From NCBI GenBank assembly GCA_943372995.1, contig CALSAQ010000001.1, positions 310,001 to 374,000 on the forward strand: a DNA stretch of 64,000 bases, given 5' to 3'. The notes below the pieces were generated by a model. That model had not been told where the DNA came from. It worked only from the letters and a program-made list of their open reading frames with translations, and did no database searches. Of the stretch, positions 25,251-34,237 are shown one piece after another. Each line of letters begins with the position of its first letter. Position 1 is the stretch's first letter. Source of the stretch: CAJBVG01 sp943372995. GTDB taxonomy: Bacteria > Bacteroidota > Bacteroidia > Sphingobacteriales > Sphingobacteriaceae. The position numbers and the translations under genes were made by a program.

Positions 25251-27341
25251 TTATGAGTTTTGTTTGTAAAGTGGAAGAGTGATGGTAAATTCTGTACCCA
25301 TGGTATTCGATTGAAAAGAAATCTTGCCGCTATGTTCTTCTATTGTTTGTTTTACTATAGATAAACCTAAACCGAAAGACGCTTCTCCATCAGTACCTAA
25401 ACGACGGATAATGGGGTCGGAAACAAATATTGAATTCTTAATCCTATCGGGTATTCCTATACCTTGATCTTTAATATGAATGTGAATATGATCAAGAGTG
25501 TTGGTGGTATATACTTGGATTTTGGTATGATGATGAGAAAATTTAATAGCATTTACAATTACATTGGATAGTGCCCTTCTAATTTTTTCAACTTGAATAT
25601 TAACGTTTAGTGTATAGTCTACATTGCCTAGTTGTAAATCAATATTTTTAAGAACTGCTTTGTAGTAATTTAAGGAGATACATTGTGTGAGGAGTTCTTT
25701 GCAACTAATAACTTCCCATTCGTTGTTTCCATCGTATTGCCCTGGTTTGGCAAAATAAAGAATCTCTTGAATTAAGTCATTATTACTCTTAACTGATACA
25801 TCTATTAAATTGAGTAATTCTTTTTGTTGTTCGGTAATATTTTCATCAGATTTAAGATTATTAACAATTGATAAAATTGCATTGTTAGGGTTACGCAGGT
25901 CGTGTGCTACTATACTAAGTATTTTATTTTTTTCAATATCTCTTTTCTTCAATACATCAATATTGTAAGAGATTTCATCATTAGCTTTTTTAAGCAACTC
26001 CTTTTGTGTGTTTACTTCTTTATTTGAAAGATTCAGTTCTTCGTTCTTCTTGTTTGCATATTTTAGAAAATAGCCAATGGTTAGTATTAGAATGATTAGT
26101 GCTAATACAATGGCAATAATGATAAAAATATAAGATTCTCTAACTTCTTTTTCTTTAATAAGTTTGTTTATTTCGTTTTCACTCTCTAGTGTTTCTATTG
26201 ATAAACGGATGTCGGAACTAGCAATATTTTGTTTTATGAAATCTAAAGAATCTTTTAATGTAGAGTACTTTAGATTGTAATAGTATGCTTCTTTGAAATT
26301 ATTAATCTCTGCAAAATAGTTCGACTTAAGTTTATAAATAAGGTGCTTATTTTTATGAGCTTTGGGCAGGTCGATAAATTGATCAGCAATAGAAATAAAA
26401 TATTTAAATTCTGTATAATTTTTATTGTGTAAATAATGCTCACATAGTGCAATTATAGAAGTAATAGCATCATTATAGTCGAAATTTATATTTGCATTTA
26501 TTTCAACATTACGTTTTAGAAAATTGATAGCTTCATCGTATTTATTTAGTTGAATATAGGTTTTACCCATATTACCATAAATAACACCTTTAGCCATGGT
26601 TAAGTATCCTTGTTGAGATTCATTTTGTGGTTTAATATTGTCCACTTCTGTTAAGGCCTTGTTATAATAAAATATAGCAGAATCATAATTCTTCATTTTA
26701 TAATAACTAAGTCCAATGTTACTTGTAATCTCTTGTATTCTGAATTTTTGATTAAAATCTACCCCGCACTGATAATAATTTCTTTGAGCAGAACGAGATT
26801 CTTTAATAGATTCTGAATATTTTTCTTGAATAAATAATAAGATTGAAACTCTATAATCGTATTGACCCGTTAGACAAGCACCTAATTCTCCTTTACTTAG
26901 ATCTCTTCCTTTAAAATAATATTTATATGCAGTTTGGTAGTTCCCTAATTCAAAATAGATATCTCCTTTTAGGTAATGAGCAAATACTTTACTTGGATAG
27001 TTTTCAGGAACATCTTCCTCTGTTAAGCTTATTAATTCATTACACAAAAGTAATGCTTCGTGGTAGTTTTTAGATCGAATTAGAGCTCTAATTTTTAGTT
27101 GGTTGGTACTAAATTTAAACCGTAGGTCGGTAGAGAATCTTTCTAGTTTTTCAAGCCTTGCAATTTTTATAAAAGCCGAATCGAGTTCTTTGTAAGTAAT
27201 GCTTTCATCTATATCAGCAAAAAGCAAACTGTCTTGTGTGTTAATGGTTGATGCTTTATGAGTATTATTCTTTTCATTACAACTCGTAAAAGAAATTGTA
27301 GATATAAAGAGAATAAAAAAAAGGCATCTAAATAAAGACAT
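25251..27341 (-). CDS. Lipoprotein-anchored TPR sensor histidine kinase
   Basis: A 696-residue sensor kinase, counted from the ATG at 27341. The signal ends in SFTSC (lipobox-like), so the N terminus may be lipidated. TPR-like repeats fill about 35-370 (for example AIFYYNKALTEV, GKTYIQLNKYDEAINFL), a membrane helix lies at about 397-420 (FIIIAIVLALIILILTIGYFL), then a coiled coil, and the kinase core: H-box VAHDLRNPNNAI with His at about 478, N-box NVIVNAIKFSHH, G1 KDQGIGIP and G2 SFGLGLSIV. There is no receiver or DNA-binding domain, so it needs a partner regulator, not present nearby. Typical of Bacteroidota TPR kinases; ligand unknown. Confidence 0.88.
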   Translation of the reverse strand: MSLFRCLFFILFISTISFTSCNEKNNTHKASTINTQDSLLFADIDESITYKELDSAFIKIARLEKLERFSTDLRFKFSTNQLKIRALIRSKNYHEALLLCNELISLTEEDVPENYPSKVFAHYLKGDIYFELGNYQTAYKYYFKGRDLSKGELGACLTGQYDYRVSILLFIQEKYSESIKESRSAQRNYYQCGVDFNQKFRIQEITSNIGLSYYKMKNYDSAIFYYNKALTEVDNIKPQNESQQGYLTMAKGVIYGNMGKTYIQLNKYDEAINFLKRNVEINANINFDYNDAITSIIALCEHYLHNKNYTEFKYFISIADQFIDLPKAHKNKHLIYKLKSNYFAEINNFKEAYYYNLKYSTLKDSLDFIKQNIASSDIRLSIETLESENEINKLIKEKEVRESYIFIIIAIVLALIILILTIGYFLKYANKKNEELNLSNKEVNTQKELLKKANDEISYNIDVLKKRDIEKNKILSIVAHDLRNPNNAILSIVNNLKSDENITEQQKELLNLIDVSVKSNNDLIQEILYFAKPGQYDGNNEWEVISCKELLTQCISLNYYKAVLKNIDLQLGNVDYTLNVNIQVEKIRRALSNVIVNAIKFSHHHTKIQVYTTNTLDHIHIHIKDQGIGIPDRIKNSIFVSDPIIRRLGTDGEASFGLGLSIVKQTIEEHSGKISFQSNTMGTEFTITLPLYKQNS

Positions 27342-27385
27342 AGTATCAGTAATTACATACAATATACTGAATATATTAAATAATA

Positions 27386-28525
27386 CTAAGCCTTAACGGG
27401 TACAAACTCTCTTAACTTAGATACTACCGTATCAATCTCTTCTTTAGTATTATATTTACAGAAAGAAAAACGAACGGCTGCCCTATTACTTGAAGAGCCA
27501 ATAGCTGTTAATACATGTGAACCAACATTTGAACCAGATGAACAGGCACTTCCTCCAGATGCAGAGATGCCAGCAATATCTAAGCTAAATAGCATCATCT
27601 CTCCCATTTCTGATTCAGGAAAGGAAACATTTAATACGGTATATAAACTTTTTTCAGGATTTGTATCTCCGTTAAAAGCGATACCCGGAATGGTATCTGT
27701 TAAACGCTCAATCATGTAAGATTTCAAGCTTTGAATGTATTCTTGATGCTCATCTAATTCTCTGTATGCAATCTCTAGGGCTTTTGCTAATCCAACAATT
27801 CCATAAACATTTTCTGTACCACCACGCATATTACGTTCTTGAGCACCACCATGAATCATTGGTTTTATCTTGATATTATGATTGATGTACAAGAATCCTA
27901 CACCTTTCGGTCCATGTAATTTATGAGCTGCACAAGTAATGAAATGTACTTTTAATTTCGATAAATCGTGTTTATAATGCCCCATTGTTTGTACAGTATC
28001 GCAATGAAAAAGAGCATCATATTTTTCACAAATATCACCTACTTTTTCCATATCTATTAAATTACCAATCTCATTATTGGCATGCATTAACGATACAAAA
28101 GAACGTGGATTATTTGCGAGTAATTCTTCTAAGTGAGCTAAATCAACATGACCCTTTTCATCAAGATTTACAAAGCTTAATTTTATTTTACCCTTTTTTT
28201 CTAATACTTCTAGAGTATGTAGCACCGCGTGGTGTTCTATTTTACTGGTGATTGCATGGGTTAAGCCATAATCGTTAATCCCACAATTAATGGCCATGTT
28301 ATCAGCTTCTGTTCCTCCAGAAGTGAAAAATATTTCAGCAGGACTAGTATTTAATAACTTAGCAACTGTTTTTCTAGCATTTTCGATAATCGTTCTTACT
28401 TCTCTACCATGTGCATGTATAGAAGATGGATTTCCGAATTGGAATTCCAAAGCATTTTTCATTACTTCTAAAACTTCTTTGTCGATAGCAGTAGTTGCTG
28501 CATTGTCTAAATAAATCCTGTTCAT
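27386..28525 (-). CDS. Cysteine desulfurase (NifS/IscS family)
   Basis: A 379-residue PLP enzyme that removes sulfur from cysteine for iron-sulfur clusters or thio-modification. Seen: YLDNAATT at the N terminus, FTSGGTEADNMAI, the PLP lysine in TCAAHKLHGPKG (about 204), and the active-site cysteine loop SGGSACSSGSN (about 325) of the group I NifS/IscS type. There is no IscU or IscR next to it. It is 2 bp downstream of glmM, so the two are co-transcribed. Confidence 0.93.
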   Translation of the reverse strand: MNRIYLDNAATTAIDKEVLEVMKNALEFQFGNPSSIHAHGREVRTIIENARKTVAKLLNTSPAEIFFTSGGTEADNMAINCGINDYGLTHAITSKIEHHAVLHTLEVLEKKGKIKLSFVNLDEKGHVDLAHLEELLANNPRSFVSLMHANNEIGNLIDMEKVGDICEKYDALFHCDTVQTMGHYKHDLSKLKVHFITCAAHKLHGPKGVGFLYINHNIKIKPMIHGGAQERNMRGGTENVYGIVGLAKALEIAYRELDEHQEYIQSLKSYMIERLTDTIPGIAFNGDTNPEKSLYTVLNVSFPESEMGEMMLFSLDIAGISASGGSACSSGSNVGSHVLTAIGSSSNRAAVRFSFCKYNTKEEIDTVVSKLREFVPVKA

Positions 28526-28527
28526 AA

Positions 28528-29943
28528 TTAATTGTTCATAATATCACGTATATCATTCATTATTTTATTAGCCAAGTTATTTGCAGTTGTTTCTGTTTGG
28601 CTTTCAGAATATATACGAATTATTGGTTCTGTGTTCGATTTACGTAAGTGTACCCATTCATTGTCGAATTCTATTTTTAATCCGTCGATAGTGTTAATGG
28701 GTTGGTCTTTATATTTATGTTCTACTTTTTTCAGAAGTTCGTCAATATCAAGCTCTGGTGTTAGAGATATTTTATTTTTTGAAATGAAATAGTTTGGATA
28801 TGAGGCACGAAGTGCAGAACATGATTTCTTTTGTTTAGCGAGATGAGTAAGGAAAAGTGCTATACCCACTAAAGCATCTCTACCGTAATGTAGCTCTGGT
28901 AATATTACTCCACCATTACCTTCTCCCCCAATTAATGCCTTAGAAGATTTCATCATGTTTACCACATTAACTTCACCTACTGCTGCGGCACTGTATTTAC
29001 CTCCAACTTTTTCTGTTACATCTCTTAAGGCTCTAGTTGAAGAAAGATTAGATACCGTGTTTAATTCGTATCCTTTCTCTTTTAAGAATTCTTTTGGTGT
29101 GTTGTTTAATAAATAATCTGCAATTGCTACTAGTGTATATTCTTCACCGAACATGTCGCCGTTCTCTGAAACAAAACATAAGCGATCTACATCAGGGTCT
29201 ACTGCAATACCTAAATCTGCTTTACGAGTGGTTACTTCTGAAGAAAGTGCAGTTAAATTTTCGGGCAGAGGTTCCGGATTATGTGGGAATTTACCATCTG
29301 GATGGCAATATAGTTCATATACCGTATCTACCCCAAGTGCATTTAATAGTGGTGGTAAAGCAACACCACCTACTGAATTTACACAATCGATAACTACTTT
29401 AAATTTACGTTCCTTTATTGCAGCAACATCTACCCAAGGAAGATCCAAAATCTTTTCGATATGCTTGTTTAAATAGCTATAATCCTGAATATATGTTCCT
29501 ATATGGTCAACCTCTGCATATACGACTTCATTGCTTTCGGCAATTGTTAGTACTTCTTTACCATCGGCATCTGATATAAATTCTCCTTTATGGTTAAGTA
29601 ATTTTAAGGCATTCCATTGTTTTGGGTTATGGCTAGCTGTAAGAATGATTCCTCCCCCAGCATTTTCCATTGGAACTGCCATTTCTACAGTGGGAGTTGT
29701 AGCTAAACCTAGGTCTATTACATCAATTCCTAGTCCTTGTAAGGTACCTACCACTAAATTCTTTACCATTTCACCTGATATTCGGGCATCTCTACCCAAT
29801 ACTATTTTCTTGTTGCCTGTCTTCTGTATTACCCAATAACCATAGGCTGAAGTAAATTTTACAACATCTAGTGGACTTAATGCATCACCTGCTTGGCCAC
29901 CAATTGTTCCTCTAATTCCTGAAATAGATTTTATTAATGTCAA
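28528..29943 (-). CDS. glmM: Phosphoglucosamine mutase GlmM
   Basis: A 471-residue alpha-D-phosphohexomutase that makes glucosamine-1-phosphate for UDP-GlcNAc, needed for peptidoglycan and LPS. The phosphoserine loop is TASHNPKQWNALK (about 100), the metal site DPDVDRLCF (about 249), the sugar-binding loop GEGNGGVILPE (about 333), and the phosphate-binding RKSNTEPIIRIY near the C terminus. The GEGNGG form and family length favour GlmM over phosphomannomutase. First gene of an operon with cysteine desulfurase. Confidence 0.88.
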   Translation of the reverse strand: MTLIKSISGIRGTIGGQAGDALSPLDVVKFTSAYGYWVIQKTGNKKIVLGRDARISGEMVKNLVVGTLQGLGIDVIDLGLATTPTVEMAVPMENAGGGIILTASHNPKQWNALKLLNHKGEFISDADGKEVLTIAESNEVVYAEVDHIGTYIQDYSYLNKHIEKILDLPWVDVAAIKERKFKVVIDCVNSVGGVALPPLLNALGVDTVYELYCHPDGKFPHNPEPLPENLTALSSEVTTRKADLGIAVDPDVDRLCFVSENGDMFGEEYTLVAIADYLLNNTPKEFLKEKGYELNTVSNLSSTRALRDVTEKVGGKYSAAAVGEVNVVNMMKSSKALIGGEGNGGVILPELHYGRDALVGIALFLTHLAKQKKSCSALRASYPNYFISKNKISLTPELDIDELLKKVEHKYKDQPINTIDGLKIEFDNEWVHLRKSNTEPIIRIYSESQTETTANNLANKIMNDIRDIMNN

Positions 29944-29964
29944 TTTTTTTCTTGTTTAGTCTTA

Positions 29965-29972
29965 CAAAAATA
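29965..29972 (-). promoter_or_regulatory. Putative -7 box (TATTTTTG) of glmM
   Basis: On the minus strand the octamer matches TAnnTTTG and lies 21 bp before the glmM ATG. No -33 element is evident. Confidence 0.35.
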
Positions 29973-30019
29973 AAAAAAATAAGACATTTGTAAGGATAAA
30001 ACATCCAGAATAAGTAAGA

Positions 30020-30751
30020 ATGAAGAAATGGTATCGAAGTTGGTTTAATTCACCCTATTATCATATTTTGTATGCCAATCGTGATCATAAAGAAGCCGAA
30101 AGCTTTATAGACAATATTGCAAATCACTTCAACTTTAAACTAAATGATTGTGTATTAGATGCTTGCTGTGGAAAAGGTCGACATTCTATCTATTTAAACA
30201 AGAATGGAATGGATGTAACTGGAATAGATTTATCAAAAGAAAGCATAGGCTATGCAAAACAATATGAAAATGAACACCTTCATTTTTATGAGCACGACAT
30301 CAGAAATTTATTAAGTGCGAATTATTTCGATTATGTACTTAACCTATTCACCAGCTTTGGTTACTTTAGGAGGGAAAATGAAAATATAAAAGCGGTGAAT
30401 TCATTCGCTAAAAACCTTAAACCTGGAGGAAAACTTCTAATTGATTTTTTGAATGTGGATAAGATTTGTTCTCAAATAAAGGCCAATGAGCAGAAAGAAA
30501 TGGAGGGAATCGTATTCAATATTCAAAAGAAAGTAGAAAATGGCTTAATCACTAAAAAAATTCATTTTGTTGACGATGGTTGCAAATACGAATTTAATGA
30601 AGAGGTAAAAGCACTCCGATTAAATGATTTTATTCGATATTTTGACAAAGCAGGTTTAAAGCTTATCGAAAAATTTGGCTCTTATCAGCTAGAACCATTT
30701 GATATTAATAGCTCAGACCGATTAATTATGGTAGCACAGAAATCAAAATGA
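30020..30751 (+). CDS. Class I SAM-dependent methyltransferase
   Basis: A 243-residue methyltransferase. The SAM-binding glycine loop is VLDACCGKGRHSIYL at about 45-59, followed by the acidic residue in VTGIDLS (about 72) and the post-motif HDIRNLL. FDYVLNLFTSFGYF (about 111-124) is typical of the Methyltransf_25/11 group. The substrate is unknown. It overlaps the PAP2 phosphatase gene by 4 bp (ATGA), starting a three-gene plus-strand operon. Confidence 0.85.
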   Translation: MKKWYRSWFNSPYYHILYANRDHKEAESFIDNIANHFNFKLNDCVLDACCGKGRHSIYLNKNGMDVTGIDLSKESIGYAKQYENEHLHFYEHDIRNLLSANYFDYVLNLFTSFGYFRRENENIKAVNSFAKNLKPGGKLLIDFLNVDKICSQIKANEQKEMEGIVFNIQKKVENGLITKKIHFVDDGCKYEFNEEVKALRLNDFIRYFDKAGLKLIEKFGSYQLEPFDINSSDRLIMVAQKSK

Positions 30752-31320
30752 TAGAAACACTTAAGCAAATTGATCAGCAGCTATTACTTTTAATTAATCG
30801 TGGCTTTGCAAACGACTTTTTTGATGTAGTTCTTCCCTTAATGAGAAGTAAATACTTTTGGGCACCTTTATATTTATTTCTTATTGTATATATAATTAAA
30901 ACAAATACCTACAAGAAAGGAATATTAACTATAGCTTTTCTACTAATTACTTTTGCACTTACCGATTATATTAGCGCAGGTATAATTAAAGAATCGGTTC
31001 AACGATTAAGGCCTTGTAACGACCCCGAAATAATGGGTTTTATAAGAAATCTTGTAGGTTGTGGATCAGGGTATAGCTTTGTATCTTCACATGCAAGTAA
31101 TCATTTTGGAATAGCCATTTTCTTGAGTTTATATTTTTATGAAAAAAGATGGCTTGGATTATTATTTAAAACTTGGGCTATTGTAATCTCTATTTCTCAA
31201 GTTTATGTAGGTGTGCATTACCCTTTTGATATCCTATTTGGAGCAATATTGGGTATAGGAATTGCACATCTTAGCTTTTATATTTATCAAAGAATAATTT
31301 TAATAAATGGATTTAATTGA
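30748..31320 (+). CDS. PAP2-family membrane phosphatase
   Basis: A 190-residue inner-membrane protein with about five or six hydrophobic segments and the three PAP2 motifs: KESVQRLRP (about 78-86), SSHASNHFG (about 113-121; the usual PSGH reads SSHA), and SQVYVGVHYPFD (about 150-161). These supply the lysine, arginines and two histidines of the phosphatase site. Probable substrates are undecaprenyl pyrophosphate or another lipid phosphate. It overlaps the methyltransferase by 4 bp and the ZIP transporter by 14 bp. Confidence 0.9.
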   Translation: MIETLKQIDQQLLLLINRGFANDFFDVVLPLMRSKYFWAPLYLFLIVYIIKTNTYKKGILTIAFLLITFALTDYISAGIIKESVQRLRPCNDPEIMGFIRNLVGCGSGYSFVSSHASNHFGIAIFLSLYFYEKRWLGLLFKTWAIVISISQVYVGVHYPFDILFGAILGIGIAHLSFYIYQRIILINGFN

Positions 31321-32035
31321 TTACATCATATTATTTGTAAGTGCTTTTGCTGGAGGCTCTTTAATTTTTCTTATCAAGACAAATCTTAATAAGAAGTTAA
31401 AATTATTGCTTTCTTTTTCTGGTGCATATCTATTTTCGATAACAGTACTACACCTTTTGCCTGATGTATATGCTTCAGGTGATTCCTATGTAGGTTTATT
31501 TATACTAGCAGGTTTTGGTTTTCAGATTTTTTTAGAACAATTTTCAGAAGGAATTGAACACGGCCATATTCATTCGCACTCTCATCAACATGTAGTTTTC
31601 CCTTTTGGGATTATGATTAGCTTATCATTGCATGCGTTTTTGGAAGGTATGCCACTAGTCGATATTTCATCTCATCACGAACATGAACACACACTTTTAT
31701 ACGGTATAGCATTACATCATATACCTGCAGCATTTGCTCTAACAAGTGTTCTAGCTCAGCATAAAATTAAAACCCCAACGGTATTGTTATTTCTAGCACT
31801 ATTTGCAGCAATGACACCATTGGGTAGTATTACATCAGGGTTTATTCAACACAATGCAATTGGAGAGTTAAGCAACTATTTTAATTACATGATGGGAATA
31901 GTAATTGGTATATTTTTACATATCTCTACAACGATACTATTCGAATCTAATGTCGACCATCGATTTAATTTCTATAAGATGATTGCAATTATTGTTGGTG
32001 CTAGTATTGCAATTATTAACTTTATAATGGCTTAG
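31307..32035 (+). CDS. ZIP-family metal transporter
   Basis: A 242-residue divalent-metal transporter with eight likely membrane helices. A His-rich loop follows helix 3 (GIEHGHIHSHSHQHV, about 86-100), and the pore helices carry SLSLHAFLEGMPL (about 109-121) and ALHHIPAAFALTS (about 137-149), the HxxxE- and HHIPAA-type metal sites of the family. It probably imports Zn2+ or Fe2+, although direction cannot be read. The stop shares TTAG with the convergent MarR gene. Confidence 0.9.
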   Translation: MDLIDYIILFVSAFAGGSLIFLIKTNLNKKLKLLLSFSGAYLFSITVLHLLPDVYASGDSYVGLFILAGFGFQIFLEQFSEGIEHGHIHSHSHQHVVFPFGIMISLSLHAFLEGMPLVDISSHHEHEHTLLYGIALHHIPAAFALTSVLAQHKIKTPTVLLFLALFAAMTPLGSITSGFIQHNAIGELSNYFNYMMGIVIGIFLHISTTILFESNVDHRFNFYKMIAIIVGASIAIINFIMA

Positions 32036-32478
32036 CCTCTCATTTTATCGAGTAGCATATTGAGCGTTTTGGCCTCTTCGATTGTTAAATTAGAAGTAGA
32101 GCCATCGATGTTTATTTCTTTATCTATCTTCTCTAATAAATCTAGTCCTTTTTGAGAAATGAGTATGTCTACCGAACGTTTATCCTTTTTGTTTACACAG
32201 CGTTCTATAAGCTCTTTTTGTTTTAAACGATCTACCATACGTGATGCATCACACATCTTATCGAGCATACGCTCCCTTAAAAGATTAATAGAAGAAGGAT
32301 TAGGATACTGCCCCCTAAGAATTCTGAGGATATTAAACTGTTGCATAGTAATATCATAGGGTAAAAATTCTTGGCGAGCATTATTATTTGCCCAATGGTA
32401 GGTGTAAATTAAATTAATCATAGCCTTCTGCTGTTCAGATTTGAAATTCTTCTGAAAAATTTCTTTCTCTAATTCCAT
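32032..32478 (-). CDS. MarR-family transcriptional regulator
   Basis: A 148-residue winged-helix protein. The DNA-binding part covers about 40-110 (TMQQFNILRILRG, then the recognition helix region DASRMVDRLKQKELIER and the wing KKDKRSVDILIS), flanked by helices for dimerisation. Ligand and targets are unknown. The regulators of this family often control a neighbouring gene; here the neighbours are a ZIP transporter (convergent) and DUF5522. Confidence 0.9.
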   Translation of the reverse strand: MELEKEIFQKNFKSEQQKAMINLIYTYHWANNNARQEFLPYDITMQQFNILRILRGQYPNPSSINLLRERMLDKMCDASRMVDRLKQKELIERCVNKKDKRSVDILISQKGLDLLEKIDKEINIDGSTSNLTIEEAKTLNMLLDKMRG

Positions 32479-32529
32479 AATTTTAGTTTAGGTTGTTGTA
32501 ATTTAAATATACAGTTTTAGAATTATATT

Positions 32530-32712
32530 TTATTTTTCTGGGCTATTTTTATCTTGATTTTCTTGGCTTTTCTTATTATTTGCTTTGTTTTTAGCATAAT
32601 CCCAAGGGCAATGTCTACATGAACTTTTGCAGCAATAACCTCTTTTCAGATGATATTTTTCTGTAAATACATATAGTCCGTTTTCAATATAATAGTCTTC
32701 TTTTTCTAGCAT
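32530..32712 (-). CDS. DUF5522 small Cys-rich protein
   Basis: A 60-residue protein of the DUF5522 type. FTEKYHLKRGYCCKSSCRHC includes a C-C-x3-C-x2-C cluster followed by PWDYAK, and could hold zinc or a cluster; the tail is a charged Lys/Asn/Glu stretch. The start follows the stop of the MBL-fold gene by only 3 bp, so it is translated from the same message. Function unknown. Confidence 0.8.
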   Translation of the reverse strand: MLEKEDYYIENGLYVFTEKYHLKRGYCCKSSCRHCPWDYAKNKANNKKSQENQDKNSPEK

Positions 32713-32715
32713 TAT

Positions 32716-33651
32716 TTACAACACCTTAATTTTAACATCATTTCCTTTAAAATGTTCTTGTAAATAAGTAGCATCTCCATGTATAGCCCAAATTTCTTTA
32801 GGTTTTACCTGTTTTATGTATTCTTGGAGTTCATTCCAATCCATATGATCACTAATTTTTAAATTGATTTGTGAGCTTTGTAGTTTTTCCCATCCTGATG
32901 CAAAAGCAAATGTATATGGATATATAAGCTGGTAAGATTGATAGGTAAGCGGAGGTACAATATATATACCTGGAACACCCTTACGAATATCTTTTTTCTG
33001 CATTATACTGTATTTCAAAACAGACTCCCCTAGCCTTTCATAGATTTTATGGTAGGGATAAATGTCAAAATGTATGTTTACCGGAGTTTCTGGACTAATG
33101 TTATTGATTATCGAATTGATACGTTGTGCCTTACCAAGCACATAAGAACCAATTACAATTGCACCAGTGGTATCAAGCACGGCTTGCATTTCTTGTTCGG
33201 CATTAGGGTGGATATACCTTGGATGAGCAAAGGTTGTTTCGGTAATTAGCACATCCGCCTCTACAAATTCTACAGCTTGAACGGTTGTATCCAATTGCAG
33301 TTTAATGTCGCCACTATAAAGATACTTTACCCCTTTATACTCCATCAGTATTTGTACACTTCCTAAAATATGACCAGCTGAGATGAAACTAAATCTCACA
33401 TCAGAAATATTGAACTTATCATTTAAACCTATTATGCAGAACTTTTTTGCGGCTCTTTGCTTATATCTAAGCTTCATAAATGCTTCTGTTGCCAAGGTGC
33501 AATATACTTCGTTTGAGCCCGCACAAGCATGGTCGGCATGTGCATGAGAAACTACAGCCTTATCTACAGGACTGCTCGGATCTAAGTACACATCTGCATA
33601 TTTACAATAATAACCTATAGGTGTTTTTACTATAAAATCATCTAGGATCAT
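32716..33651 (-). CDS. MBL-fold hydrolase, putative DNA/RNA exonuclease
   Basis: A 311-residue metallo-beta-lactamase-fold protein. The metal motif HxHxDH is SHAHADHACAG at about 35, with further ligands in SAGHILGSVQI (about 91) and YSGDIKL (about 111). ITETTFAHPRY, GSYVLGKAQRI and the C-terminal ISDHMDWNELQEYI with WAIHGD fit the beta-CASP-like group including SNM1-type nucleases and the ligase-associated exonuclease. No ATP-dependent ligase or Lhr helicase gene is nearby. It overlaps coaE by 14 bp. Confidence 0.85.
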   Translation of the reverse strand: MILDDFIVKTPIGYYCKYADVYLDPSSPVDKAVVSHAHADHACAGSNEVYCTLATEAFMKLRYKQRAAKKFCIIGLNDKFNISDVRFSFISAGHILGSVQILMEYKGVKYLYSGDIKLQLDTTVQAVEFVEADVLITETTFAHPRYIHPNAEQEMQAVLDTTGAIVIGSYVLGKAQRINSIINNISPETPVNIHFDIYPYHKIYERLGESVLKYSIMQKKDIRKGVPGIYIVPPLTYQSYQLIYPYTFAFASGWEKLQSSQINLKISDHMDWNELQEYIKQVKPKEIWAIHGDATYLQEHFKGNDVKIKVL

Positions 33652-34237
33652 GTTTTGTTAATATGTTTTGATGTATTTGATAAACTTGTTGTATTAAAGA
33701 GTGCGACTCATCGTTGAAAATAATCATCGATGCTTTGGCTCTTCTTTCATCATCGCTAAGTTGCGATTGAATTCTCTTAAGTGCCATAGTTTCATCAACA
33801 CCATCCCTGCTGCGAATTCGTTCTATTCTAATGTTGATAGGCGATTCTACCACTATATTAAAGTCGTTGAGTAAATAGGAACCCGACTCAAACATTAGAG
33901 CCGCTTCTTTAATTATATAAGGAAAATTGGAATGCTTTTCTGCCCAAATTTTTGAGTGTTCAATTACCTTGGGGTGTACCAATTGATTCAGAATATTTAA
34001 TTTTTCCTTATCATTAAATACAATCTTAGAAATATAGGCTCTATTATAAGAACCATCTTTAAAATAACTGTCTTCACCAAAAGTATTAATGATAGCAGTT
34101 TTTAATTCTATATCTTCTACGATTATTTTTTTTGCCAATTCATCTGCATCGTTTATAGGAATACCCAAGCTTGCAAATATCTTGCAAACAGTTGATTTTC
34201 CAGAGCCAATTCCTCCTGTAATTCCTACGCTTATCAT
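33638..34237 (-). CDS. coaE: Dephospho-CoA kinase
   Basis: A 199-residue kinase making coenzyme A from dephospho-CoA and ATP. The P-loop is GITGGIGSGKST at about 5-16, followed by INDADELAKKII (Asp of the substrate site) and RIERIRSRDGVDE in the lid region. Length is normal. It overlaps the YbbR-like gene by 4 bp and the MBL gene by 14 bp, within the nusB to DUF5522 operon. Confidence 0.95.
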   Translation of the reverse strand: MISVGITGGIGSGKSTVCKIFASLGIPINDADELAKKIIVEDIELKTAIINTFGEDSYFKDGSYNRAYISKIVFNDKEKLNILNQLVHPKVIEHSKIWAEKHSNFPYIIKEAALMFESGSYLLNDFNIVVESPINIRIERIRSRDGVDETMALKRIQSQLSDDERRAKASMIIFNDESHSLIQQVYQIHQNILTKHDPR

